From positions 248,001 to 312,000 of the forward strand of contig NZ_JAUSRO010000006.1 of NCBI RefSeq assembly GCF_030811835.1: a stretch of DNA of 64,000 nucleotides. Reading direction: 5' to 3'. Below, piece after piece: positions 8,132 through 16,838 of the stretch; the stretch's first letter is position 1, and the number at the start of each line of letters is the position of its first letter. The notes beneath the pieces were generated by a model. The model was given only the letters and a program-made list of their open reading frames with translations. It ran no database searches and was not told the origin of the DNA. The translations under genes and the position numbers were made by a program. Source of the DNA: Variovorax ginsengisoli (GTDB lineage Bacteria > Pseudomonadota > Gammaproteobacteria > Burkholderiales > Burkholderiaceae_C).

Positions 8132-9415
8132 TCAACGATGCATCATGTCGCGGCGTGAGACCGGCGCTGCATCGTTGCCCCAGGCGCCGCGCACGTAGCT
8201 GAGCACATCGGCGATCTGGCCGTCATCGAGCACGTGGCCGAAAGGTGGCATGCCGTACGGCCGCGGGTTGCCCGCCGTGGCCGGCAGAAAGCCGCCATGG
8301 CGCACCATCTGCATGAGGTTCACCGCGCTGTCCATGGTGACCGCGCGATTGCCCGCCAGCGGCGGGTATGCGCCCACGGCGCCCTGGCCGGCGTCGCCGT
8401 GGCAGTAGGCGCAGCGCTGTGCATAGATGCCTTCACCGCGTGCCATGGTGCCCGCGTCGCGGCGCAACGACGGCGTGCGCACCGGGTCGGGCCTGGCAGG
8501 TGCGGGGTCTTCGGGCAACTGCTGCAGGTAGGTCGCCATGGCGCCCAGGTCGGCATCGCTCAGGTACTGGGTGCTGCGAAACACCACTGCGGCCATCGGG
8601 CCGATGACCGAAGCCTGCGCCGTGCTACCGGTCTTGAGCAACTGGATCACCTGCTGCCGGTCCCAATGCGCGACGCCGGCTTCGCGTGGAGAACCCAGCG
8701 AGGGGGCATACCAGTTTTCCACCGGAATCAGCCCTCCGGACAAGCCACGCCGGTCTTCGGTGGCCCCCAGGGCATTGCGGCTGCCGTGGCAGGCGATGCA
8801 ATGACCCAAGCCGCCGACCAGGTAGGCGCCACGGTTCCATTCCGCGCTTTGGGTGCGGTCGGCAATGAAAGGCGCAGGGGTGAAGAACAGTGCGCGCCAC
8901 ACGGCGAGCGCAGCCTGTGTGTCGTAGGGGAACCGCAGCTTGCTGGCCTTGTTCGGGGTCGCATCGGCCGGCACGGTTCGCAGGTACGCATAGATCGCGT
9001 CCGAGTCTGCTCTCGTCACGGCGGTGAAGCTCGTGTAAGGAAAAGCCGGGTACAGCAGCCGCCCGTCCTTGGACCGGCCGTTGTGCAGTGCGCGCCAGAA
9101 GTGCGCAGCGTTCCAGTTGCCGATGCCGTGCGTCGGGTCGGGCGTGAGGTTGCTGGTGTAGAGGGTGCCAAAGGGGGTGGCAATGCCCAGGCCCCCCGCA
9201 TAGGCGGCACCGCCACGGATGCTGTGGCAGCCTGCACAGTTGCCCGCCAGCGCCAGGTAGCGTCCCCGCTCGACCTGTGCGGGCGAGCTGTCGAAAGCAA
9301 CAGGGCCGTCGGGTAGTGGGTCTTCACCGCGCAGGTTCAACCAGACGACCGTGGCGATGGCCAGGGCCAGCAACACGGCCACCGGCACCAGTCCGTAGAG
9401 CGCGACGCGCTTCAT
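8132..9415 (-). CDS. Membrane-anchored triheme cytochrome c
   Basis: A 427-residue protein with an N-terminal anchor (residues 4-27) and three class-I cytochrome c domains. The heme sites are Cys60-AG-Cys63-His64, Cys206-IA-Cys209-His210 and Cys335-AY-Cys338-His339. This size and three-heme layout match the cytochrome subunit of membrane alcohol, gluconate and related dehydrogenases, which pass electrons to the quinone pool or an oxidase. No catalytic dehydrogenase subunit is adjacent. ATG 9415 overlaps the stop of the upstream diheme cytochrome gene (ATGA), so the two are made together. Confidence 0.9.
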   Translation of the reverse strand: MKRVALYGLVPVAVLLALAIATVVWLNLRGEDPLPDGPVAFDSSPAQVERGRYLALAGNCAGCHSIRGGAAYAGGLGIATPFGTLYTSNLTPDPTHGIGNWNAAHFWRALHNGRSKDGRLLYPAFPYTSFTAVTRADSDAIYAYLRTVPADATPNKASKLRFPYDTQAALAVWRALFFTPAPFIADRTQSAEWNRGAYLVGGLGHCIACHGSRNALGATEDRRGLSGGLIPVENWYAPSLGSPREAGVAHWDRQQVIQLLKTGSTAQASVIGPMAAVVFRSTQYLSDADLGAMATYLQQLPEDPAPARPDPVRTPSLRRDAGTMARGEGIYAQRCAYCHGDAGQGAVGAYPPLAGNRAVTMDSAVNLMQMVRHGGFLPATAGNPRPYGMPPFGHVLDDGQIADVLSYVRGAWGNDAAPVSRRDMMHR

Positions 9416-10131
9416 GGCGTGCCTCTCCGCGTCGGCAGGGCGCTGCAAGGCAGGGGCAAAGGGTTGGGCAGGGCCGGGATGGCACTGGCGTCGGCCGGCA
9501 CCGGCTGCAGCGCAAGCCAGCTCGCGACAGCGTTGATGTCAGCGCTGGTGAGCTTGCGGCCCACCGCCGTCATGCAGTCCGGGGCGAGCGCATGCCGCTC
9601 ATCGCTGACCCATGCCCCCAGCTGCGAGGACAGATAGAGCCGTGGCAGGCCGACCAGCCCTGGAATGCCGGGCTGAACGCCGGTGAGCGCAGCCCCGTGG
9701 CACTGTACGCAGGCAGGAATGCCCCGCGCAGCGTCGCCTGCCAGTACCAGCGTCCTGCCGTGCGCGAGCGCTTCAGCGGATGCATCGCTGCGCCCGGCGG
9801 GTGGCGGATAGGGCAGTGTCAGCGCCGCGAAGTAGTCGGCAATCTCGCGCAGGTAGTCGTCCGACAGGTATTGCACCATGTGGTTCATGTCTGCATGGAA
9901 GCGGCGGCCGTCGCGAAAACTCAGCAACTGGTTGAACAGGTAGCCTGCCGGCTTGCCTGCCAGGCGCGGAAAGTAGTCCGCATTGACGGCCGCGCTTTCA
10001 CGCCCGTGGCAGGCAATGCAGGCGGCCGCCCGTTGCGCGATGGTGTCGGGCACGCGCGCGGGCGTCGTCGCATGGCCTTCGGGCGCCATGACGCCCATGA
10101 ACAGGCACACGACGATGCAGGAAAGTTTCAT
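9412..10131 (-). CDS. Periplasmic diheme cytochrome c (c4/c553 type)
   Basis: A 239-residue secreted protein. A signal peptide covers about residues 1-21, and two heme sites follow: Cys38-IA-Cys41-His42 and Cys141-VQ-Cys144-His145. Two repeated ~100-residue halves and the LAGKPAGYLFNQL segment are typical of cytochrome c4/c553 proteins, which carry electrons in the periplasm. It is the first gene of a two-gene cytochrome operon and is divergent from the DUF1345 gene, with 39 bases between the starts. Confidence 0.9.
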   Translation of the reverse strand: MKLSCIVVCLFMGVMAPEGHATTPARVPDTIAQRAAACIACHGRESAAVNADYFPRLAGKPAGYLFNQLLSFRDGRRFHADMNHMVQYLSDDYLREIADYFAALTLPYPPPAGRSDASAEALAHGRTLVLAGDAARGIPACVQCHGAALTGVQPGIPGLVGLPRLYLSSQLGAWVSDERHALAPDCMTAVGRKLTSADINAVASWLALQPVPADASAIPALPNPLPLPCSALPTRRGTP

Positions 10132-10170
10132 ACCGCCATTGTCGTCCCGCGACCACGCTACATTGCCGGG

Positions 10171-10827
10171 ATGCAAAAACACATCTCGGAAGTCGCCGGC
10201 CTGCAACGGCTGGGCTACGGTGCACTGGTCGGGCTCATCACAGGCTTCATCCCCTGGCCGCTCGACGGCCTCGCGCGCGGCCTGATCGGCTGGTGCGCGG
10301 GCATCGGCGTGTACCTGGCGCTTGCCTGGTGGCTGGCTGAGTCTTTCGACGCAAAACGCACGCGGGCGCGCTCCCAGGCGCAGGACCAGCCCAACGTGCT
10401 GATCCTGGGCGTCATGCTCATGGCCGTGGGTGTGAGCGTTGCGGTCATCGCCATGCTGCTGCGCCAGGTCAAGCAGATGGACGGCATCGAGCGCGCGGCG
10501 CACATCGCGCTAGGCATGGCGGCGCTGGGGGCGTCGTGGCTGATGATCCATACCATCTACGCCTTTCACTACGCGCATCGCTACTACCAGGAAGAGCGCG
10601 ACAACCGCGTGGCCGGCGCCGGTCTCGATTTTCCGGGCAAGCTCGATCCGGACTACTTCGACTTTCTCTACTTTTCTTTCGTCGTGGGCATGACCTCGCA
10701 GGTGTCGGACGTGCAGGTCACCTCGCGGGAGATGCGCCGTATCACGCTGGTGCACAGCGTGCTGGCCTTCGCTTTCAACATGCTGGTGCTCGCGCTGTCG
10801 ATCAACGTGGTCGCGGGGGCGCTGTAA
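10171..10827 (+). CDS. DUF1345 multi-span membrane protein
   Basis: A 218-residue inner-membrane protein with about five hydrophobic segments: near residues 13-35, 38-55, 72-95, 108-130 and 195-217. It contains the FHYAHRYY and DFLYFSFVVGMTSQVSDV motifs that mark the DUF1345 family. Function is unknown. ATG 10171 is the first start after the divergent cytochrome promoter. Its last 26 bases overlap the end of the convergent DMT transporter gene. Confidence 0.85.
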   Translation: MQKHISEVAGLQRLGYGALVGLITGFIPWPLDGLARGLIGWCAGIGVYLALAWWLAESFDAKRTRARSQAQDQPNVLILGVMLMAVGVSVAVIAMLLRQVKQMDGIERAAHIALGMAALGASWLMIHTIYAFHYAHRYYQEERDNRVAGAGLDFPGKLDPDYFDFLYFSFVVGMTSQVSDVQVTSREMRRITLVHSVLAFAFNMLVLALSINVVAGAL

Positions 10828-11764
10828 CTGCGCGGGCGCCAGGTTTGACCAGGCCCGTCGACAGCGCCACGCCGCACACGATGACCGCCGCACAGCCCAG
10901 CATCCAGGGGGTGATCTGCTCTCCGAGCAGCACCACGCCGTAGAACACGGCGAAGACGGGCACGAGGAAGGTGACCGTCAGCGCACGCGCCGGGCCGGCT
11001 GTCGCGATCAGGCGAAAGAACAGGATGTAGGCCAGGCCGGTGCAGGCCGTACCGAGTGCGATGAGCGCCAGCCAGGCATGCAGGCTCGGCATGCGCGCCG
11101 GCCAGAGCCAGAGCGCAGGCAGCGCCAGGAACAGCGTGGCACCGATCTGGCTGCCAGTGGCCGTGGCCAGCGGTGCCACGCCGCCGAGGTGGCGTCGCGT
11201 GGCGCTGGCGGCAATGCCGTAGCACAGGCAGGCACCCAGACAGGCCACGATGGCCCAGAGCGCGGCATGCGAGCCGTCGGTGGAGGTCGCGTGGAAGCCG
11301 GCGTTGCGGCTGGCCAGCAGGCCGACCCCCGCAAAGCCGATGGCCAGGCCGAGCAACCGCCAGCCGCCGGGCCGTTCGCCGAACCATGCCCATGCGACCA
11401 GGGCGCCGAACATGGGCGCTGTCGCATTCAGCACGGCTGCCAGGCTGCTGTTGATGCTCAGCAGGGCGAAGCAGAAGAGCGCAAAGGGCACGCCCGAATT
11501 GAAGACCCCGATGGCCAGCGTTGCCTTCCAGTGCTGGCGCAGCGCCGCGCCATGACCGTTCCACAGCAGCAGCGGTATCAGGAAAACCGTGGCGATGGCC
11601 ACGCGCACCGCCGCCGTCGGCAGGGCGCCGAATTCGGCCGCGCCCACGCGCATGAAAAGAAAGGAGGCGCCCCAGAGCGCGCCCAGCAGCACCAGATCGA
11701 TCCACCAGCGATTCACCGCCCGCGGTGCTGACAGTGGCGCCGATGGTCTTGGCGTGACGCTCAT
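10802..11764 (-). CDS. EamA/DMT-family drug or metabolite transporter
   Basis: A 320-residue inner-membrane exporter with ten predicted helices in two EamA repeats. Family hallmarks are LLGALWGASFLFMRVG in the first helix, AAVLNATAPMFGALVAW around helix 4, and VPVFAVFYGVVLLGE in the second repeat. The substrate is unknown. ATG 11764 overlaps the ogt stop by 4 bases, which puts it last in the Ada/AlkA-ogt operon. That is an unusual place for a transporter and might mean export of a repair-related metabolite, or simply read-through. Confidence 0.9.
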   Translation of the reverse strand: MSVTPRPSAPLSAPRAVNRWWIDLVLLGALWGASFLFMRVGAAEFGALPTAAVRVAIATVFLIPLLLWNGHGAALRQHWKATLAIGVFNSGVPFALFCFALLSINSSLAAVLNATAPMFGALVAWAWFGERPGGWRLLGLAIGFAGVGLLASRNAGFHATSTDGSHAALWAIVACLGACLCYGIAASATRRHLGGVAPLATATGSQIGATLFLALPALWLWPARMPSLHAWLALIALGTACTGLAYILFFRLIATAGPARALTVTFLVPVFAVFYGVVLLGEQITPWMLGCAAVIVCGVALSTGLVKPGARAVTAPPRPR

Positions 11765-12258
11765 CGCGCGCCCTCCAGCGCGAGGAGCGCCGTCTTGCGG
11801 TCGAGGCCGCCCGCGTAGCCCGTGAGCGAACCGTCGGCACCCAGCACGCGATGGCAGGGCACGATCAGGCTGATCGGATTGCGTCCGACGGCCGCGCCGA
11901 CAGCGCGCACCGCAGCTGGCTTGCCGATGTCTGCGCTGAGGACGCCGTAGCTGGTGGTGGCGCCGCAAGGGATGGCGCGCAGCGCCGCCCAGACCGACTG
12001 CTGGAACGGCGTGCCGTGCGACAGGTCCAGCGGCAGGTCGAAGTCGCGCCGCTGGCCTGCGAAGTACGCCAGGACCTGCGTCGCGGCCTGGGTCAGCAGG
12101 TCGTCGGCGGCATCGGTCTGCCAGGGCGTCATGTCGGGTGCGTGGCGTTGGTCATCGAACCAGAGCCCGACAAGGCCGAGGTCCGAGGCCGCCAGCGTGA
12201 TGCCGCCGAGCGGACTCTGGAGGTGCCGCATGCGGATGCGGTCGTGCTTGAATTTCAT
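11761..12258 (-). CDS. ogt: Methylated-DNA--protein-cysteine methyltransferase
   Basis: A 165-residue suicide enzyme that removes methyl groups from O6-methylguanine. The acceptor cysteine is Cys135 in IVPCHRVLG, and the DNA-binding segment GTPFQQSVWAALRAIPCG is intact, with TTSYG before it. Length matches the family. It overlaps the Ada/AlkA gene (ATGA) and precedes the DMT transporter, so all three are one transcript. The Ada-like partner lacks its own C-terminal methyltransferase domain; Ogt supplies that activity separately. Confidence 0.95.
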   Translation of the reverse strand: MKFKHDRIRMRHLQSPLGGITLAASDLGLVGLWFDDQRHAPDMTPWQTDAADDLLTQAATQVLAYFAGQRRDFDLPLDLSHGTPFQQSVWAALRAIPCGATTSYGVLSADIGKPAAVRAVGAAVGRNPISLIVPCHRVLGADGSLTGYAGGLDRKTALLALEGAR

Positions 12259-13856
12259 GGCAGATCGGGCGCCGGGGCCCGTGTGAGGAGTGTGTCGGAT
12301 GGGGTGTGCGTCTCAGGGGCGGGCAGGGTCGGGGTCGGCGCATGCCAGGCGCGCAACACGGCATAGCCGCGCCATGGCCGCCAGGCCAGCGAGGCTTCGA
12401 CCGCAGCGCGCGCCGTTCGCACGCCGAGCGCCTTCTGAAGGGCGATATCGCCCGACGGAAATGCGTCGGGCCAGCGCAGCGCGCGCATCGCAATGTACTG
12501 CGCCGTCCAGTCGCCGATGCCAGGCAGGGCCTGCAGCGCCGCCAGTGTCGCAGGCACATCGGCGCCGGCATGCAGCATCAGGCGGCCATCGGCGACCTCG
12601 CGCGCCAGCGCCTGCAGCGCGGCCTGCCGCTGCCGCACGATGCCGAGCTGGCCCAGCGCCTCGCCGCTGGCCGCCGCGAGGGCAGTAGGCGTGGGAAACA
12701 GGCGGTCGAGGCCGGCAAGGGGTGTGTCGATCGCCTCGCCGAATGCGGCGACCAGCCGCGAACCGAAGGTGCGTGCCGCGGCCACGGTGACCTGCTGGCC
12801 CAGCACCGCGCGCACGGCGAGCTCGAAGCCATCGACCGTGCCCGGCACGCGCATGCCGTCGCCATGGGGAAAGGCGTCGTGCAGCACCGCATTGATGGCC
12901 ATCGGTTCGGCATCGAGGTCGAGCAGCGCGCGCGCACGGCTGATCACGGTCGGTAGCACGCCGGCCAGCGAGTCGCTCACGGTCAGCCTGACCTGTTCAC
13001 GCATGCTGTCGAACCGCAGGCGCAGCCAGCCTGCGTGGCTGCGGCCGCCGTGCATCACGTGCAAGGTGCGGGTGTAGTCGTGCAGCCCGTGCGTGTGCCC
13101 CGTTGCTACTTCCGCCACTTTCGCCACTTCCACGCCCTGCAGCGTGCGCCGCGCGAAAAAGGCATGCATGGCCTGTACGTCGTAGGGCGGCCGGTAGCCC
13201 AGCCGGACTTCGATCGAGCGACCCGCATGCGCCTCGCCTGCGCCGGCCTCGGCCACCCCTGCGCGGCGCAGCGCACCGGGGTTGAGCCCGTAGTGCGCGG
13301 CAAAGGCGGCATTGAAGCGGCGCACGCTGGCAAAGCCACTGGCCAGCGCCACCTCGGCCATCGGCAGGCGGGTGTCTGCAATGAGCTGTTTGGCGGTCAG
13401 CAGCCGGCGTGTCTGCAGGTACTGCAGCGGCGATACGCCGAACTGGGCCTCGAAAATTCGCCTCAGATGCCGGTCGCTCACGCCCAGGCGCTCTGCGATG
13501 CGCGCGGCGCCCGGCACCTCGTCGCGCCAGGCGTCGGGCTCGTCGATCAACCGGGCTGCCTGCAGCGCCAGAATGCGCGACGCGTCTTCGGTCGACCAAC
13601 TGGCGGCGCGGGGCGCGAGTTCGGGGCGGCACCGCAGGCAGGGGCGATAGCCCTCGGCCTCGGCCTGCGCCGCGTGGCGGAAGAACACGCAGTTCTCGCG
13701 CCGCGGCAGCCGCACGCGGCAGACGGGGCGGCAATAGATACCGGTGGAGGTGACCGCCGTGAAAAAGGAGCCGTCGAAACGCGCGTCGTGCGCCTTCATC
13801 GCCAGATAGCAGGCGTCGCTCTCGGGGCCGGCAATGGGATCGGTCGCATCAGGCAT
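12255..13856 (-). CDS. alkA: Ada regulatory domain fused to AlkA 3-methyladenine DNA glycosylase
   Basis: A 533-residue fusion. Residues ~10-80 are the Ada zinc/methyl-phosphotriester domain, with Cys42, Cys46, Cys73 and Cys76 in Ada spacing. Residues ~95-190 are an AraC-type helix-turn-helix (YLQTRRLLTAKQLI...LASGFASVRRFNAAF). Then come an AlkA N-terminal domain and the HhH-GPD glycosylase core, with LQALPGIGDWTAQYIA and the catalytic Asp in PSGDIAL. It excises alkylated bases and probably also senses methylation and activates its own operon. ATG 13856 was chosen because the Ada domain begins right after it. Similar fusions are known in several bacterial groups. Confidence 0.94.
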   Translation of the reverse strand: MPDATDPIAGPESDACYLAMKAHDARFDGSFFTAVTSTGIYCRPVCRVRLPRRENCVFFRHAAQAEAEGYRPCLRCRPELAPRAASWSTEDASRILALQAARLIDEPDAWRDEVPGAARIAERLGVSDRHLRRIFEAQFGVSPLQYLQTRRLLTAKQLIADTRLPMAEVALASGFASVRRFNAAFAAHYGLNPGALRRAGVAEAGAGEAHAGRSIEVRLGYRPPYDVQAMHAFFARRTLQGVEVAKVAEVATGHTHGLHDYTRTLHVMHGGRSHAGWLRLRFDSMREQVRLTVSDSLAGVLPTVISRARALLDLDAEPMAINAVLHDAFPHGDGMRVPGTVDGFELAVRAVLGQQVTVAAARTFGSRLVAAFGEAIDTPLAGLDRLFPTPTALAAASGEALGQLGIVRQRQAALQALAREVADGRLMLHAGADVPATLAALQALPGIGDWTAQYIAMRALRWPDAFPSGDIALQKALGVRTARAAVEASLAWRPWRGYAVLRAWHAPTPTLPAPETHTPSDTLLTRAPAPDLP

Positions 13857-13916
13857 GGCGCGATGATACGAACCGGGAGGCCTGGAAACCGGCCGTTTCC
13901 GGACATCTGGCTGCAC

Positions 13917-13954
13917 GGGCGGGTTGCCTGCGCCAAGGGCGGGTTGCCTACAAT
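13917..13954. promoter_or_regulatory. Direct repeat and promoter-like site between alkA and phosphomannomutase genes
   Basis: The 13-base word GGGCGGGTTGCCT occurs at 13917-13929 and again at 13937-13949, exactly 20 bases apart (two helical turns). The second copy runs into a TACAAT -10-like hexamer (13949-13954), 40 bases before the phosphomannomutase start. It lies 61 bases upstream of the alkA start on the other strand. Tandem words at this spacing suit an activator dimer; whether Ada-type protein binds here is inference. Confidence 0.4.
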
Positions 13955-13993
13955 GGCCCAAGACATTTTTTGTACTCTCCAAGGTAAGCACCC

Positions 13994-15376
13994 ATGCAGC
14001 TCAGCGCGTCGATCTTCAAGGCCTACGATATTCGCGGCGTCGTGCCGACCACGCTGGACGTGGAAGTCGCGGAAGGACTCGGCAGAGCCTTCGGCAGTGC
14101 CGCTCGCGCCCTGGGCGAGAAAACCGTCGCCGTGGGACGCGATGGCCGGCTGTCGGGCCCTGCGCTGGTGGAGGCGCTGATCAGCGGCCTGGTGGCCACG
14201 GGCATCGAGGTGATCGACGTGGGTGCGGTGACCACGCCCATGCTGTACTTTGCGGCACACACGCTGTCGACCAGTGGCATCCAGGTGACGGGCAGCCACA
14301 ACCCGAAAGACTACAACGGCTTCAAGATGATCATGGCCGGCCGCGCCATCTACGGCGATGAGATCCAGAGCCTGCGCCGCGTCATGGAAGCCGACAGCGC
14401 CACGCTGGCACCCGGTGGCAGCGTGCGCAGGGTCGACGTGACCGAGGCCTACACCCAGCGCATCGTGGGCGACATCAAGCTGGCACGTCCGCTGAAGATC
14501 GTGGTCGATTCGGGCAACGGCATCGCCGGCGCCTCGGCCCCGGCCATCCTGCGCGCCATTGGCTGCGAGGTGACAGAGCTGTTCAGCGAGGTCGACGGCG
14601 ATTTCCCGAACCACCATCCAGACCCGAGCAAGCCTGAGAATCTCAAGGACCTGATCGCCGCGCTGGCAGCAGGTGATGCCGAACTCGGCCTGGCCTTCGA
14701 TGGCGACGGCGACCGCCTGGGCATCGTCACCAAGGACGGTCAGAACATTTACCCCGACCGCCAGATGATGCTGTTTTCGCAGGACGTGCTCTCGCGCGTG
14801 CCGGGCGGCACCATCGTGTTCGACGTCAAGTGCTCTCAACGCCTGGCGCCCGCCATCGAGGCGGCCGGTGGCGTGCCGATGATCTTCAAGACCGGCCATT
14901 CGCTCATCAAGGCGAAGATGAAGGAAATCGATTCGCCGCTGGGGGGCGAAATGAGCGGCCACATCTTCTTCAAGGAGCGCTGGTTCGGTTTCGATGACGG
15001 TACCTACGCAGGCTGCCGCCTGCTGGAGATCCTCAGCAAGAGCCCCGATGCAGGCGCCGTGCTCAACGCGCTGCCCACCAGCTTTTCCACGCCCGAACTC
15101 AACGTGCTGTGCGACGAGGGCGAGCCGCACCGGCTGGTCGAGGCGCTGATGAAGTCGGTCGACTTTCCGGCGCCGGCCCAGTTGTCGACCATCGACGGCG
15201 TGCGTGTCGACTGGCCCGACGGCTTTGGCCTGATCCGGGCCTCCAACACCACGCCGGTGCTGGTGATGCGTTTCGAAGGCCAGACCGACGCCGCACTCGC
15301 GCGCATCCAGGCCGACATGATGGCGCTGCTGCGCACCGTCAAGCCCAACGCGCAGGTGGCCGAAGCCGCCCACTGA
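13994..15376 (+). CDS. Phosphomannomutase/phosphoglucomutase
   Basis: A 460-residue alpha-D-phosphohexomutase that interconverts hexose 1- and 6-phosphates for LPS and exopolysaccharide precursors. The phosphoserine is Ser101 in VTGSHNPKDYNG; the metal loop is DGDGDR (Asp236, Asp238, Asp240); GGEMSGHIFF is the sugar-binding loop. Length matches AlgC/ManB proteins. ATG 13994 follows a CCAAGGT site. The neighbour downstream is waaA, which also serves LPS synthesis and probably shares the transcript (26-base gap). Confidence 0.95.
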   Translation: MQLSASIFKAYDIRGVVPTTLDVEVAEGLGRAFGSAARALGEKTVAVGRDGRLSGPALVEALISGLVATGIEVIDVGAVTTPMLYFAAHTLSTSGIQVTGSHNPKDYNGFKMIMAGRAIYGDEIQSLRRVMEADSATLAPGGSVRRVDVTEAYTQRIVGDIKLARPLKIVVDSGNGIAGASAPAILRAIGCEVTELFSEVDGDFPNHHPDPSKPENLKDLIAALAAGDAELGLAFDGDGDRLGIVTKDGQNIYPDRQMMLFSQDVLSRVPGGTIVFDVKCSQRLAPAIEAAGGVPMIFKTGHSLIKAKMKEIDSPLGGEMSGHIFFKERWFGFDDGTYAGCRLLEILSKSPDAGAVLNALPTSFSTPELNVLCDEGEPHRLVEALMKSVDFPAPAQLSTIDGVRVDWPDGFGLIRASNTTPVLVMRFEGQTDAALARIQADMMALLRTVKPNAQVAEAAH

Positions 15377-15402
15377 ACCGACGAAGACGAGACCTTTTCC
15401 AC

Positions 15403-16782
15403 GTGCGTTCCCTGTCGCTGCGCCTCTACGGCGTTCTCACCTCCCTCGCCCAGCCGCTCGTACGGCGCAAGCTGCGCAAGCGCGCGGTCGCCGAGCCTGG
15501 CTATGCCGTGGCCGTCGAAGAGCGTTTCGGCCAGTACGACGCGGCCGCAGTCGGCACCGGCTGGTGCTGGGTGCACGCGGTGTCGCTCGGCGAGACGCGT
15601 GCGGCCGGCATCCTGATCACCGAACTCCGGCGTCAGCATCCCGGGGTGCCCATCCTGCTGACCCACGGCACCGCGACGGGCCGGGAAGAGGGCGCCAAAC
15701 TGCTGGAGCCGGGCGATCTGCAGGTCTGGCAGCCTTGGGACACGCCCAAGGCCGTGGCCCGCTTCCTCGACCGTTTTTCGCCGCGCATCGGCGTGCTGAT
15801 GGAAACCGAGGTCTGGCCCGAGATGGTGGCAGCATGCGCGCAGCGACGGATTCCGCTGGTGCTGGCCAATGCCCGCCTGAATGAACGGTCGCTGGCATCG
15901 GCCGAGCGCCTGGGCTGGCTCGCGCGTCCGGCCTATGCCTCGCTGACGGCGGTGTGGGCGCAGACCGAAGCCGACTCGCACCGCCTCGTGTCGCTGGGCG
16001 CCAAGGTCGAGGGCGTCTACGGCAATCTCAAATTCGATGCCGCGCCGGACCCGCGCCAGCTGGCGGCCGCCAGCCAGTTCCGAGCGCACCTGCCACGGCC
16101 CCTGGTGGTGCTGGCGAGTTCGCGTGACGGCGAAGAGCAGCTCTTTCTCGACGCGCTCAAGCACTTCGGCGCCGGCGCACCGCTGCCGCCCGAGCAGCCG
16201 GGCGTGCATTCGATTGCGCGCCAGGTCGCGAGCGTCCAGTGGATGATGGTGCCGCGCCATCCGCAGCGCTTCGACGAGGTGGCTGCGTTGATCGAAGCCA
16301 ATGGCTTTCCCGTCGCGCGCCGCAGCACGGCCGGTGCACCCACGCAAGAAGAAATCTGGCTCGGTGATTCCGTTGGCGAGATGACGCTCTACTATGGCCT
16401 GGCCGACGTGGCGCTGCTTGGCGGCAGCTTCGAGGCATTCGGTGGCCAGAACCTGATCGAGGGCGCCGCCTGCGGCTGCCCGATGATCCTCGGCCCTTCG
16501 ACCTTCAATTTCGCCGAGGTGGCGGAACTCTCGCTCGCCGCCGGCGCGGCGGTGCGCGTGCAAGGCATGACCCAGGCCATCACTGCCGCACTGGCGCTGG
16601 TGTCTGATGCGACGCGCCGCGGTGCGATGGTCGAGGCCGCCAAAGCGTTTGCGTCCACCAACCGTGGCGCCGCACAGCGCACGGCTGCTGCGGTGTTGGC
16701 GTTGGCCGAATCGGCGGAGCCGGTGGCATCCGCTGCCGAACCTGGCGCGCTCGAAGAGCGGGCGGAACCCAGTCTCGACTGA
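15403..16782 (+). CDS. waaA: 3-deoxy-D-manno-octulosonic acid (Kdo) transferase
   Basis: A 459-residue GT30 enzyme that transfers Kdo from CMP-Kdo to lipid A precursor at the inner membrane. The N-terminal VLTSLAQPLVRRKLRKR anchor, WVHAVSLGETRAA acceptor-side motif, LMETEVWPE and the C-terminal GGSFEAFGGQNLIEGAACG donor-binding motif are all present. GTG 15403 is taken as the start since it gives the usual N-terminus. The C-terminus (after ~440) is Glu/Ala/Pro-rich and somewhat longer than average. Convergent with tolC. Confidence 0.95.
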   Translation: MRSLSLRLYGVLTSLAQPLVRRKLRKRAVAEPGYAVAVEERFGQYDAAAVGTGWCWVHAVSLGETRAAGILITELRRQHPGVPILLTHGTATGREEGAKLLEPGDLQVWQPWDTPKAVARFLDRFSPRIGVLMETEVWPEMVAACAQRRIPLVLANARLNERSLASAERLGWLARPAYASLTAVWAQTEADSHRLVSLGAKVEGVYGNLKFDAAPDPRQLAAASQFRAHLPRPLVVLASSRDGEEQLFLDALKHFGAGAPLPPEQPGVHSIARQVASVQWMMVPRHPQRFDEVAALIEANGFPVARRSTAGAPTQEEIWLGDSVGEMTLYYGLADVALLGGSFEAFGGQNLIEGAACGCPMILGPSTFNFAEVAELSLAAGAAVRVQGMTQAITAALALVSDATRRGAMVEAAKAFASTNRGAAQRTAAAVLALAESAEPVASAAEPGALEERAEPSLD

Positions 16783-16838
16783 AGCACAGCGCACACGGCG
16801 GTGTTCCCGGCCGGTGGCGGTGGGTCGGGTTCAGGGAT

